Shown here: in pieces, positions 1 through 7,315 of the stretch
Layout: each line of letters opens with the position of its first letter
Position numbering within the stretch: position 1 is the first letter of the stretch
Notes under the pieces: model-generated
The model's input: the letters and a program-made list of their open reading frames with translations, nothing else
The model's database searches: none
What the model was told of the DNA's origin: nothing
Position numbers and translations under genes: made by a program
From: Alphaproteobacteria bacterium
GTDB taxonomy: Bacteria; Pseudomonadota; Alphaproteobacteria; Caulobacterales; Caulobacteraceae
NCBI GenBank assembly: GCA_028869395.1
Contig: JAGWSE010000239.1
Span: forward strand, 1-20,088
Length of the DNA: 20,088 nucleotides
Reading direction: 5' to 3'

Positions 1-105
1 CGCATTCTCAACCCGATGGGCGCCCAGGACGCGATCGAGTTCCTGCTCGACAAGCTGCGCTCGTCGAAGAACAACGAGGACTTCTTCCAGTCCATGAACA
101 CCTGA
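1..105 (+). CDS. rho: Transcription termination factor Rho, C-terminal end (partial)
   Basis: The window opens inside a reading frame whose last 34 residues, ending NNEDFFQSMNT, match the C-terminus of Rho, the hexameric ATP-dependent RNA helicase that ends transcription at Rho-dependent sites. The conserved tail block around NPMGAQDAIEFLLDKL is visible. The catalytic and RNA-binding parts lie to the left of the window. The gene ends in TGA and is followed 28 bp later by a strong hairpin. In Caulobacter relatives rho lies in the origin-proximal region, which fits the parS sites seen next to it. Identification rests on a short but characteristic tail. Confidence 0.88.
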   Translation, partial: RILNPMGAQDAIEFLLDKLRSSKNNEDFFQSMNT

Positions 106-133
106 TCGTCGGAGATCAGAAGTTCAATGAAGT

Positions 134-161
134 CAAGGGCTTCCGTTATCGGAAGCCCTTG
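134..161. terminator. Hairpin terminator after rho
   Basis: A perfect 12-bp inverted repeat (CAAGGGCTTCCG / CGGAAGCCCTTG) with a TTAT loop lies 28 bp after the rho stop codon. The rightward T-tract is poor, but the leftward flank is fairly T-rich. It may therefore end both rho transcripts and leftward transcripts arriving from the quinone reductase gene. The structure is certain; its function is inferred from position. Confidence 0.75.
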
Positions 162-303
162 TCAGTTGGAAAATCGGCCCTGTCGCGAATTTTCGGCACG
201 CGGTCGAGCTCAGGTGCGGCCCGCTGCGCGAGGGGCGGCATTTTTGACGAGGTGTGTTCGCCGCGCCGTTCCCGCCTTACGGGTGGCGCCGGGTCAGGCC
301 CGG

Positions 304-319
304 TGTTTCACGTGAAACA
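304..319. promoter_or_regulatory. parS: parS centromere site (perfect palindrome)
   Basis: TGTTTCACGTGAAACA is a perfect 16-bp palindrome and equals the well-known bacterial parS consensus bound by ParB. It lies in the convergent gap between rho and the quinone reductase gene, about 6.2 kb from parA. It is one of three perfect palindromic sites in the window. Confidence 0.95.
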
Positions 320-344
320 GCGGTATGACCGCCCGGGAACCCGC

Positions 345-1316
345 CTATGGTATGAGCAGGCTCGCGCCTATGGTCGCGCGGGAGGCCAGCGCCTCGTGCG
401 CCCTTCGCGCCTCCGCCAGCGGGAAGGTCTGGCCGATCTCGACCTTCACCTTGCCGGAGGCGACTATCTCGAACAACGCCGCGGCGCTCTCGTCGAGGTC
501 CGGCGTGGTGGCGATGTAGTCGAAAAGTGTCGGGCGCGTGAAGAACAGGGAGCCACCGCGCGACAGCCGGAGCGGCTCGACGGCGGGCGCCGGACCGGAG
601 GCGTTGCCGAAGCTCACAAACACCCCGCGCCGCGCCAGGCTCGCCAGCGTGCCCTCGAAGGTATCCTTGCCCACTGAGTCATAGGCCACCGGTACGCCCT
701 GGCCGCTGGTGATCCGGCGGACCTCCTGGGCGAAGTCCTGCTCGCGGTAAAGGACGACATGGTCGGCCCCAAGCTCACGCGCCCGCTCCGCCTTTTGCTG
801 TGAGCCCACGGTCGCGATGACCTCGGCCCCGAGGGCCTTGGCCCACTGCACCATGATCTGGCCGACGCCGCCGGCGGCGGCATGGATCAGCACGGTCTGA
901 CCGGGCTTCACCGGATAGCACCGCCGGAGCAGGAATTCCGCGGTCATGCCCTTCAGCAGGGCGGCGGCCGCGGTGCGCGCGTCGACGCCCACCGGAGGCT
1001 TCACGGCGCGGTCCGCCGGAACCACGTTGTACTCGGCATAGGCGCCAAGCGGCCCACCCGCATAGGCGATCGGATCGCGGGCCTTGAACCGGGTGACGCC
1101 GTCGCCGACCGCCTCGACCACGCCGGCCGCCTCGGAGCCCAGGCCCGAGGGCAGCTTCACGGGATAGAGGCCGCCCCGCTGGTAGGTGTCGATGAAGTTG
1201 ATCCCGATGGCCTCGTGCCGCACAAGGACCTGGCCGGGACCGGGTTTCGGCTTCTCGGTGTCGACCAGCTGGAGAACGTCGGGCCCGCCGGTCGCCTCGA
1301 AACGTATGGCGCGCAT
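345..1316 (-). CDS. qor: NADPH:quinone oxidoreductase, Qor type (MDR superfamily)
   Basis: This 323-residue protein belongs to the medium-chain dehydrogenase/reductase superfamily and closely follows E. coli Qor from end to end. Visible landmarks are IGINFIDTYQRGGLYP near residue 38, LPSGLGSEAAGVVEAVG near 55-71, the Rossmann nucleotide-binding turn AAAGGVG at 146-152, YDSVGKDTF, and the C-terminal SRATIGASLLIP. Family members reduce quinones with NADPH in the cytoplasm and carry no zinc. One small oddity is RFKARDPIAY near 77-84, where relatives usually have a Gly-Asp-Arg turn. The gene starts only 3 bp after the stop of the upstream hydrolase gene, so the two are probably co-transcribed. 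Substrate is inferred from the family only. Confidence 0.92.
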   Translation of the reverse strand: MRAIRFEATGGPDVLQLVDTEKPKPGPGQVLVRHEAIGINFIDTYQRGGLYPVKLPSGLGSEAAGVVEAVGDGVTRFKARDPIAYAGGPLGAYAEYNVVPADRAVKPPVGVDARTAAAALLKGMTAEFLLRRCYPVKPGQTVLIHAAAGGVGQIMVQWAKALGAEVIATVGSQQKAERARELGADHVVLYREQDFAQEVRRITSGQGVPVAYDSVGKDTFEGTLASLARRGVFVSFGNASGPAPAVEPLRLSRGGSLFFTRPTLFDYIATTPDLDESAAALFEIVASGKVKVEIGQTFPLAEARRAHEALASRATIGASLLIP

Positions 1317-1319
1317 GGC

Positions 1320-2015
1320 TCAGCCCAGATGCTTTTCGAAGAACTGCAGGGAACGGCCGCCGGCCAGGCGAGCGTCGGCCTCGTTATAGTGCTCTCCGCC
1401 GGGTCGGGCGAAGGCGTGGTTGCGCCCCGGGTAGGTGTAGATCTCGATGTTCGGATGGTCCTTTAGCGCCTGCAGGATCACCTTCTGCGCCGGCTTCGGC
1501 ACGAACTGATCCTCCTCGGCGATGTGCAACAGAAGCGGCCGGGTCAGCTTCTCGGCCTCGCCGACGCGGTTCTCGATGCCTACGCCATAGTAGGAGATGC
1601 TGGCGTCCGCGTCGGTGCGGGTCGCGGTCAGGAAGGCGAGGAGGCCGCCCAGGCAGAAGCCGACCGCGCCGACCTTGCCGCTGCACTGCGGGTCCCTGCG
1701 GACCTGGTCGATGGTGGCGCGGATGTCGCGCACGCCCAGGTCGACGTCGAAGGCGTTGAACAGCTCGAACGCTCTCTTCCACTCCGCCTCCGACTTGTCG
1801 GTGATGTCGATGTCCGGCTCGATGCGCCAGAAGAGGTCGGGACAAATGGCCAGGTAGCCCTGGCCGGCCAGCCCGTCGGTGATGTCGCGCATCACCTGAT
1901 TGACCCCGAAGATCTCCTGGATGACGACGACGGCCGGCGCGGAGGCCGCCTTGGGCCTGGCCACATAGGCAGAGAAGGATCCGTCCTTGGTCTTGATGGT
2001 CGTGCGCTCGCCCAT
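1320..2015 (-). CDS. Dienelactone hydrolase family protein
   Basis: This 231-residue alpha/beta-hydrolase shows the dienelactone hydrolase pattern: EIFGVN near residue 34, nucleophile C121 in GFCLGG, D169 in EEDQFVP and H200 in PGRNHAF, which form a Cys-Asp-His triad. Founding members open the lactone ring of dienelactone in chloroaromatic breakdown, but many chromosomal homologues have no known substrate. The frame stays open far upstream to 2594, but I chose the ATG at 2015. A GGAGG ribosome site sits just before it, and family similarity begins there. The qor gene follows after 3 bp. No signal peptide is visible, so it is likely cytoplasmic. Confidence 0.9.
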   Translation of the reverse strand: MGERTTIKTKDGSFSAYVARPKAASAPAVVVIQEIFGVNQVMRDITDGLAGQGYLAICPDLFWRIEPDIDITDKSEAEWKRAFELFNAFDVDLGVRDIRATIDQVRRDPQCSGKVGAVGFCLGGLLAFLTATRTDADASISYYGVGIENRVGEAEKLTRPLLLHIAEEDQFVPKPAQKVILQALKDHPNIEIYTYPGRNHAFARPGGEHYNEADARLAGGRSLQFFEKHLG

Positions 2016-2112
2016 GGGCCCGCCTCCGGTATGACTGGGGAATGAGCCTACTAGCGCGACAGGCCGCCGCACGGCCATATGGAATCCTGTTTTGGCGGCC
2101 CTGGAGACGACC

Positions 2113-2352
2113 ATGAAGATGAGCATCGAAGTCGACTGCACGCCGGAGGAGGCGAGGCGGTTCCTGGGCCTGCCGGACGTCAGCGCGCTCAACGAGGCGT
2201 TGGTCAAGGAGATGCAGGCGCGGTTGTCGGCGAACATCGCTGCGCTTGCGCCGGATGAGCTCATGAAAAGCTGGATGGCCTTCGGCGCCGGCGCCCAGGA
2301 ACAGTTTCGCAAGTTCATGGAGGCGGGGCTGTCCGCCGCGCCGAAGGCATGA
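2113..2352 (+). CDS. Small DUF6489-type protein of unknown function
   Basis: This is a 79-residue acidic protein beginning MKMSIEVDCTPEEARRFLGL, a pattern I recognise from the uncharacterised DUF6489 family of alphaproteobacteria. It has no signal peptide or membrane segment and reads as mostly helical, with a C-terminal FGAGAQEQFRKFMEAG stretch. An upstream in-frame ATG at 2092 exists, but the ATG at 2113 has a GGAG site at proper distance and matches the family start. Its stop overlaps the mnmE start in an ATGA, so translation of mnmE is probably coupled to it. Function is unknown; a link with tRNA modification is only suggested by position. Confidence 0.82.
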   Translation: MKMSIEVDCTPEEARRFLGLPDVSALNEALVKEMQARLSANIAALAPDELMKSWMAFGAGAQEQFRKFMEAGLSAAPKA

Positions 2353-3686
2353 CGGAAACCATCTTCGCGCCCGCCACCGCGGCGGGTCGTGCGGCGGTTG
2401 CGGTGCTGCGCGTCTCCGGGCCGAAAGCGGCCATGGCTGTGGGAGCGCTGGCGGGGGACGTGCCCACGGCGCGGGTGGCGTCGCTGCGGCGGCTGTTCGA
2501 CGTAGACGGTCGGCCGATCGACACCGCCCTGGTGATCTGGTTCGAGGGACCCGCGAGCTACACGGGCGAGGACAGCGCCGAGTTCCACGTCCACGGCGGC
2601 CCGGCCGTGGTGGAAGCCTTGATCGGGGCGCTTACGGCGCTCGGCCTCAGGCTGGCGGAGCCGGGGGAGTTCACCCGCCGGGCCTTCGAGAACGGCAAGC
2701 TCGATCTGACGCAGGCAGAGGCCGTGGCCGACCTGATCGAGGCCGAGACGGAACAGCAGCGCCGGCAGGCGCTCGAACAGCTGGGCGGCCGTCTCTCCGA
2801 GGTGCAGGCGCGCTGGCGCGAAAGCCTGACCGAGGCCCTGGCCATGTTCGAGGCTGCGGTCGATTTTCCCGACGAAGAGGTTCCGGCCGACGTCGCCGCC
2901 CGCGCGCGCCCCGTTCTCGAGGCCCTCGCCGACGAACTGGAGGCCGCCGCCGCCGACGTTTCACGTGGAGAGCGGGTGCGGGAAGGCTACCGCGTGGCGC
3001 TGCTGGGTGCGCCGAACGCCGGCAAGAGCACCCTGCTCAATGCGCTGGCGGGACGCGATGCGGCGATCGTCACCGCGACGCCCGGCACCACGCGCGACAT
3101 CATCGAGGTACCGCTGGTCCTCGCCGGCTACAAGCTGCTGCTGGCCGACACCGCGGGGCTGCGCGAGACGGAGAACGAAGTCGAGGCGGAGGGCGTCCGC
3201 CGCGCCCGCGCCTGGGCAGAGGGGGCGGCGCTTCGGCTGTGGCTGGTGGACGGGTCGGGCGTAGAGGCCGTGGAGACTCCGCGCGAGCTGCAGCCCGGCG
3301 ACATTTGCGTGATCACCAAGCGCGACCTGCCGGAGAACGAGGCGGCGTGGCGCGCGGCCGATGGGGCGCGGGAGCGGGGGCTCTCCGTGGGTGCCGTCAC
3401 GGCCAGGAGCCCGAACGACGTGGCCTGGCTCAAGTCGCTACTGTCTGAGAAAGTGGTGGATGCCCTGGCCGGGGCCGAGCCACCGCCCGCGACCCGGCTG
3501 CGTCACCGAGAGCTTCTCACCGAGGCGGCCGCGCGCCTGCGCCGGGCGCTCTTGGAGGCCGATCACCTCGAGCTGGCTGCGGAAGACGTGCGCCTCGCGG
3601 CCCGGGCGCTTGACCGGATCACCGGGCGGATCGACCCGGAATCGGTTCTCGGCCGCATCTTCGCGTCCTTCTGCATCGGGAAGTGA
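2349..3686 (+). CDS. mnmE: tRNA modification GTPase MnmE
   Basis: This 445-residue protein is MnmE (TrmE), which with MnmG installs the carboxymethylaminomethyl group on wobble uridine 34 of certain tRNAs. The N-terminal folate-binding domain begins ETIFAPATAAGRAAVAVLR and contains GEFTRRAFENGKLDL near 106-120. The inserted G domain shows the P-loop GAPNAGKST at 220-228, TPGTTRD at 244-250, DTAGLRE at 267-273 and TKRD at 323-326 in place of the usual NKxD. The C-terminus ends FCIGK, the family's catalytic C-x-G-K. Length is normal for the family. It overlaps the preceding small gene by 4 bp. The codons around 2957-2972 contain a parS half-site. Confidence 0.97.
   Translation: MTETIFAPATAAGRAAVAVLRVSGPKAAMAVGALAGDVPTARVASLRRLFDVDGRPIDTALVIWFEGPASYTGEDSAEFHVHGGPAVVEALIGALTALGLRLAEPGEFTRRAFENGKLDLTQAEAVADLIEAETEQQRRQALEQLGGRLSEVQARWRESLTEALAMFEAAVDFPDEEVPADVAARARPVLEALADELEAAAADVSRGERVREGYRVALLGAPNAGKSTLLNALAGRDAAIVTATPGTTRDIIEVPLVLAGYKLLLADTAGLRETENEVEAEGVRRARAWAEGAALRLWLVDGSGVEAVETPRELQPGDICVITKRDLPENEAAWRAADGARERGLSVGAVTARSPNDVAWLKSLLSEKVVDALAGAEPPPATRLRHRELLTEAAARLRRALLEADHLELAAEDVRLAARALDRITGRIDPESVLGRIFASFCIGK
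2957..2972. promoter_or_regulatory. Degenerate parS-like site inside mnmE
   Basis: The sequence CGTTTCACGTGGAGAG matches 11 of 16 parS positions. The left half and centre, GTTTCACGTG, are intact, while the right arm is degraded. It falls in the codons for DVSRGE of MnmE, so protein sequence constrains it. Whether ParB binds it is unknown. Confidence 0.4.
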
Positions 3687-3708
3687 AGCCTCTTCCCGCC
3701 GAGCCGAT

Positions 3709-3724
3709 TGTTTCACGTGAAACA
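3709..3724. promoter_or_regulatory. parS: parS centromere site (perfect palindrome)
   Basis: TGTTTCACGTGAAACA is identical to the copy at 304-319. It lies 22 bp after the mnmE stop codon and about 2.8 kb upstream of parA. It matches the ParB-binding consensus exactly. Confidence 0.95.
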
Positions 3725-3742
3725 GGGCTCGACCTCAAAGGA

Positions 3743-3777
3743 GATCCGCGCGGCCTGGAGAGTGAACCGCGCGGATC
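3743..3777. terminator. Hairpin downstream of mnmE, possible terminator
   Basis: A perfect 11-bp inverted repeat (GATCCGCGCGG / CCGCGCGGATC) encloses a 13-nt loop, 56 bp after mnmE. No T-tract follows, so it is either a weak terminator, an RNA-stabilising end or a protein-binding structure. The base pairing is plain; the role is inferred from position. Confidence 0.45.
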
Positions 3778-3954
3778 CGGCCTAGGCCTTGGCCCACCGG
3801 CTGCGCGGTCCCGCTGCAGAGGTTGGGGGCTCGCTTGCAATCGGGAGAGGATTGCGCATCCGGTTGTCCATGAGGTGGGCGGCCAAGCTTCCCACCGGAA
3901 GTCCTGTGGCGCAAATGTCGCACCCGGGGCGCGGCTACGGGAAGGGGACGGCGT

Positions 3955-3970
3955 CGTTTCACGTGAAACG
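3955..3970. promoter_or_regulatory. parS: parS centromere site (perfect palindrome, C/G ends)
   Basis: CGTTTCACGTGAAACG is a perfect 16-bp palindrome differing from the consensus only in its outermost base pair. It lies 32 bp upstream of the mnmG start codon, so bound ParB could cover the promoter region of the mnmG-rsmG-parA-parB operon. Confidence 0.92.
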
Positions 3971-3991
3971 TCGCGCCCTTTCGACTATATG
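3963..3991 (+). promoter_or_regulatory. Candidate promoter of the mnmG-rsmG-parAB operon
   Basis: GTGAAA at 3963-3968 matches 4 of 6 bases of a -35 element, and TATATG at 3986-3991 matches 4 of 6 of a -10, with a 17-bp spacer. The predicted start would leave only a few bases before the mnmG ATG. That agrees with the absence of a Shine-Dalgarno sequence there. The -35 lies within the parS palindrome. Both hexamers are weak, so this is a hypothesis. Confidence 0.3.
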
Positions 3992-4002
3992 AGCCCGCTC
4001 AC

Positions 4003-5865
4003 ATGGCCGGCCACGACTTGACCTTCGACGTGATCATCATCGGCGGCGGACACGCCGGCTGCGAAGCCGCCGCCGCCGCCGCGCGGTTCGGCGCGCGCAC
4101 CCTGCTGCTCACCCACAAGATCGAGACGATCGGCGAGATGAGCTGCAATCCGGCGATCGGCGGCCTGGGGAAGGGACATCTGGTCCGCGAGATCGACGCC
4201 CTCGACGGCGTGATGGGGCGGCTCGCCGACCGCTCCGGCATCCAGTTCCGGCTGCTGAACCGCTCGAAGGGCGCCGCCGTCCGCGGGCCGCGCGTCCAGA
4301 TCGACCGGCGTCTGTACCGGGCGGCGATGCAGGGGGAACTGCTCGGCGCGCCCAACCTGACGGTGAGGGCGGAGGCGGTCGAGGACCTGAGCGTGACCGA
4401 CGGCCGCGTGGCCGGCGTCGTAGGCGCGAGCGGCGCGATCTACGCCGCGCCGCGCGTTGTGCTGACCACGGGCACGTTCCTGAAAGGCGTGATCCACCGC
4501 GGCGATGAGCGTATCCCCGCGGGCCGGGTGGGCGATGCGCCCGCGATCGGACTGTCCGACCGGCTCTACGGCCTGGGCTTTGCAATGGGACGGCTGAAGA
4601 CCGGCACGCCCGCGCGCCTGGACGGAAAGACCATCGCCTGGGCGCGGCTGGAGATGCAGCCGGGCGACGACGAACCGGTGCCGTTCTCGTTCCTGACATC
4701 CGCGATCACCACCCCGCAGATCGAGTGCGGCGTCACCTGGACGACGGAAGAGACGCACCGGATCATCGCCGAAAGGCTCGGCGAGTCAGCCGTTTACGGC
4801 GGCCGGGTGTCGAGCCGAGGGCCGCGCTACTGCCCCTCGATCGAGGACAAGGTGGTCCGCTTCCGCGACAAGACGAGCCATCAGGTGTTTCTCGAGCCGG
4901 AAGGCCTCGACGACGACACCGTCTATCCGAACGGCATCTCGACTTCGGTGTCCGCCGAGACGCAGGACGCCTTCCTGCGCACCATCCCCGGGCTCGAGCA
5001 GGTGGCGGTGAAGCGCTACGGCTACGCCATCGAATACGACTACGTGGACCCGCGGGAGCTCTATCCGACGCTGGAGACCAAGCGCCTGCCCGGTCTCTAC
5101 CTCGCCGGCCAGATCAACGGCACGACGGGCTACGAAGAGGCGGGCGCTCAGGGCCTGGTCGCGGGCCTCAACGCCGCGCGGGCCGCGGCCGGCTCAAGCT
5201 CCGCCGAGTTCGCCCGCGACGAGGCCTACATCGGCGTGCTGATCGACGACCTCGTCACCCGTGGGGTGACCGAGCCCTACCGCATGTTCACCTCTCGCGC
5301 CGAGTTCCGCCTCACGCTGCGCGCCGACAACGCCGACCAGCGGCTGACCGGCAAGGGCCTCGATCTGGGTGTGGTCGGCCCGGCGCGGGCGCGGGCGTTC
5401 GGCGAGAAAGCCAAGGCGCTGGAGGCGGCGCGGGCCCGGGCCGAGGCGATGTCGCTCACGCCGGCGGAAGCGGCGAGGGCGGGCCTGCCAGTCAAGGCCG
5501 ACGGGCAGCGGCGAAACCTCGTTCAGCTCCTCGCCTATCCCTCCATCGGCTTCGACGACCTGGCGCGAATCTGGCCCGAGATCGCAGCGTGGCCGGAGCC
5601 GGTGCGCGAGCAGGTGGAGATCGACGCAGCCTACGCCGGCTATCTGGACCGTCAGGCGGCCGATGCGGCGGCGTTCCGGCGCGACGAGGACCTGCGCCTT
5701 CCGGCTGACCTGGACTACGGCACGGTCGGGGGCCTGTCCAACGAGGTTCGGGAAAAGCTGAGCGCGATCAAACCTTTGACCCTGGGTCAGGCGGCCCGGA
5801 TCGAAGGCGTGACGCCCGGCGCGCTGACGGCGCTGCTGGCCCATGTCCGTCGTCGCGCGGCCTGA
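4003..5865 (+). CDS. mnmG: tRNA uridine modification enzyme MnmG (GidA), FAD-dependent
   Basis: This 620-residue protein is MnmG, the FAD/NADH partner of MnmE in making 5-carboxymethylaminomethyl-uridine at tRNA position 34. The dinucleotide-binding motif IIGGGHAGCEAA lies at 12-23 and MSCNPAIGGLGKGH at 46-59 with C48. SRGPRYCPSIEDKV follows at 271-284 with C277, and AGQINGTTGYEEAGAQG at 368-384. C48 and C277 correspond to the two essential cysteines of the family, and the last two blocks match the classic GidA signatures. Length is standard. The ATG lacks a clear ribosome site, suggesting a very short or absent leader. Its 3' end overlaps rsmG by 23 bp. Confidence 0.97.
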   Translation: MAGHDLTFDVIIIGGGHAGCEAAAAAARFGARTLLLTHKIETIGEMSCNPAIGGLGKGHLVREIDALDGVMGRLADRSGIQFRLLNRSKGAAVRGPRVQIDRRLYRAAMQGELLGAPNLTVRAEAVEDLSVTDGRVAGVVGASGAIYAAPRVVLTTGTFLKGVIHRGDERIPAGRVGDAPAIGLSDRLYGLGFAMGRLKTGTPARLDGKTIAWARLEMQPGDDEPVPFSFLTSAITTPQIECGVTWTTEETHRIIAERLGESAVYGGRVSSRGPRYCPSIEDKVVRFRDKTSHQVFLEPEGLDDDTVYPNGISTSVSAETQDAFLRTIPGLEQVAVKRYGYAIEYDYVDPRELYPTLETKRLPGLYLAGQINGTTGYEEAGAQGLVAGLNAARAAAGSSSAEFARDEAYIGVLIDDLVTRGVTEPYRMFTSRAEFRLTLRADNADQRLTGKGLDLGVVGPARARAFGEKAKALEAARARAEAMSLTPAEAARAGLPVKADGQRRNLVQLLAYPSIGFDDLARIWPEIAAWPEPVREQVEIDAAYAGYLDRQAADAAAFRRDEDLRLPADLDYGTVGGLSNEVREKLSAIKPLTLGQAARIEGVTPGALTALLAHVRRRAA

Positions 5866-6511
5866 GGCCGTGGCCGAGCCGCAGTCCGTCACCGACGCCG
5901 AGAGCTTCGGCGCCGTGAGCGGAGCGACGCCGGCGCAGGTCGCCGATCTGGAACGCTACCGCCAGATGCTGGCGGAGCGGAACGAGGTCATGAACCTGGT
6001 GGGGCCCGCCACCCTCGCCGACTTTTGGAACCGGCACGCGTGGGATTCCGCGCAATTGATGAAGCTGTCACCGGACACCACGACCTGGGCCGACCTGGGC
6101 GCCGGGGCCGGCCTGCCTGGCCTCGTTCTCGCCATCCTGGGCAAGGACCGCCCGGGGTTCCACGTCCACCTCGTCGAGAGCATGGCCAAGCGCTGCCGCT
6201 TCCTCACCGAAGTGGTCGCGGCGCTCGGCCTTCCGGCCACCGTGCACAACGCGCGGGCGGAAAACCTGAACCTTGCTGTGGACAGCGTCACTGCGCGCGC
6301 TTGCGCCCCGCTCCATCGCCTGCTCGGGTATGCTCGGCCCTACCTGGCCAAGGGCGCGACAGGCTGGTTCCTCAAGGGTCAAGATGTTGCGTCCGAGGTG
6401 GAAGAGGCTACAAGATATTGGGACATAGAGGCTGAGATCGTGCCGTCGCTAAGCGACCCGAGAGGCCGGATCGTGCGCGTGAGGAGGTTGCGTCGTGCCC
6501 GCAAAGCCTGA
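5843..6511 (+). CDS. rsmG: 16S rRNA (guanine-527-N7) methyltransferase RsmG
   Basis: RsmG (GidB) transfers a methyl group from SAM to N7 of G527 in 16S rRNA. The protein has 222 residues with the SAM-binding loop DLGAGAGLPG at 84-93, preceded by the family segment ERNEVMNLVGPATLADFWNRH and followed by VESMAKRCRFLTEV. The first 25 or so residues are poorly conserved. The ATG at 5843 overlaps mnmG by 23 bp, and a GTG at 5915 is an alternative start. The end overlaps parA by 17 bp. The mnmG-rsmG-parA-parB order is widespread in bacteria and supports the call. Confidence 0.95.
   Translation: MSVVARPEAVAEPQSVTDAESFGAVSGATPAQVADLERYRQMLAERNEVMNLVGPATLADFWNRHAWDSAQLMKLSPDTTTWADLGAGAGLPGLVLAILGKDRPGFHVHLVESMAKRCRFLTEVVAALGLPATVHNARAENLNLAVDSVTARACAPLHRLLGYARPYLAKGATGWFLKGQDVASEVEEATRYWDIEAEIVPSLSDPRGRIVRVRRLRRARKA
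6481..6487 (+). promoter_or_regulatory. Strong ribosome binding site of parA
   Basis: GAGGAGG lies 7 bp before a GTG codon at 6495, inside the 3' end of rsmG. It decides the GTG start of parA, because no ATG lies close by in that frame. Confidence 0.85.
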
Positions 6512-7304
6512 CCGCGGCTTACGCGTCCTTGTGGTCGCCAACCAGAAGGGCGGGGTCGGCAAGACCACGACGGCCATCAACCTGGGCACGGCGCTCGCCG
6601 CTGTCGGCGAGAAGGTGCTGCTGATCGACGCCGATCCGCAGGGCAACGCCTCCACCGGCCTGGGCGTCGGCCGCGCCCAGCGCAGGACCACGCTCTACGA
6701 CGTGTTGATGGGCGAGAAGCCGCTTACAGAGGCGATCGTGGCCACGTCCGTGCCGGGCCTCGACCTGACGCCCTCGGACCCGGACCTGTCGGGCGTCGAG
6801 CTCGAGCTCGGGAACGCGCCCCGGCGCTCCTACAAGCTGCGCGACGCGCTGCACGCCATCCGCGAGGCGGGCGAATACAGTTATGTGCTCATCGACTGCC
6901 CGCCGTCGCTCGGCCTGCTCACCGTCAACGCCATGGCCGCGGCCGATGCGGTGCTGGCGCCGCTGCAATGCGAGTTCTTCGCCCTGGAGGGCCTGACCCA
7001 GCTGATGCGCACCATCGACCTGGTGCGCGGCAGCCTGAACCCGAACCTCGAGATCCAGGGCATCGTCCTGACCATGTACGACCGGCGCAACAGCCTGTCG
7101 GAGCAGGTCGCGGGCGACGTGCGCGCCCACTTCGGCGACGTCGTCTACCAGACGGTGATCCCGCGAAATGTGCGGGTCTCGGAGGCGCCGTCGTTCGGAA
7201 AGCCGGCGCTGGTCTATGATCTGAAGTGCGCCGGCAGCCAGGCCTATCTGAAGCTCGCCCGCGAGGTCGTCCTGCGCGAGAGACAGCGACGCAAGGCGGC
7301 GTGA
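6495..7304 (+). CDS. parA: Chromosome partitioning ATPase ParA
   Basis: This 269-residue protein is ParA, the deviant-Walker ATPase that binds DNA non-specifically and moves ParB-parS complexes during origin segregation. The deviant Walker A box KGGVGKTT lies at 18-25 with the signature lysine K18. DADPQGN is at 45-51, YVLIDCPPS at 130-138, and the strongly conserved RNVRVSEAPSFGKP at 224-237. It agrees closely along its length with Caulobacter ParA, including ARRSYKLRDAL-type and YDLKCAGSQAYLKLAREV segments. It starts at GTG with an excellent ribosome site inside rsmG, and parB follows after 11 bp. It is almost certainly expressed from the mnmG operon. Confidence 0.97.
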   Translation: MPAKPDRGLRVLVVANQKGGVGKTTTAINLGTALAAVGEKVLLIDADPQGNASTGLGVGRAQRRTTLYDVLMGEKPLTEAIVATSVPGLDLTPSDPDLSGVELELGNAPRRSYKLRDALHAIREAGEYSYVLIDCPPSLGLLTVNAMAAADAVLAPLQCEFFALEGLTQLMRTIDLVRGSLNPNLEIQGIVLTMYDRRNSLSEQVAGDVRAHFGDVVYQTVIPRNVRVSEAPSFGKPALVYDLKCAGSQAYLKLAREVVLRERQRRKAA

Positions 7305-7315
7305 AGGGAGCAGTG

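Larger units (their letters stand above)
3687..4002. other. Intergenic gap between mnmE and mnmG, parS-bearing
   Basis: This 316-bp gap holds two perfect parS palindromes, an 11-bp-stem hairpin and a 10-bp palindrome GGCCTAGGCC at 3779-3788. A weaker repeat, GGTGGG / CCCACC, lies at 3874-3896. I see no convincing gene and no DnaA-box cluster. A long open frame crosses the gap, but it looks like a chance product of high GC. Confidence 0.7.

Noticed and set aside
2016..2594. N-terminal extension of the dienelactone hydrolase up to 2594
   Set aside because: It overlaps mnmE and the DUF6489 gene on the other strand, and the ATG at 2015 has a GGAGG site and the family start.
3762..3785. Seven-codon mini-ORF in the hairpin after mnmE, a possible leader peptide
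   Set aside because: Ribosome-site spacing is wrong and no gene is positioned to be attenuated closely.
3683..4021. A 112-codon open frame spanning the mnmE-mnmG gap, reading both parS sites as VSRET
   Set aside because: No ribosome site, no family resemblance, and it runs into mnmG. The two parS sites are simply a multiple of three bases apart and high GC lengthens chance frames.
6278..6286. DnaA-box-like TGTGGACAG in rsmG
   Set aside because: Only a partial match, isolated and within coding sequence; no cluster suggests an origin inside this window.
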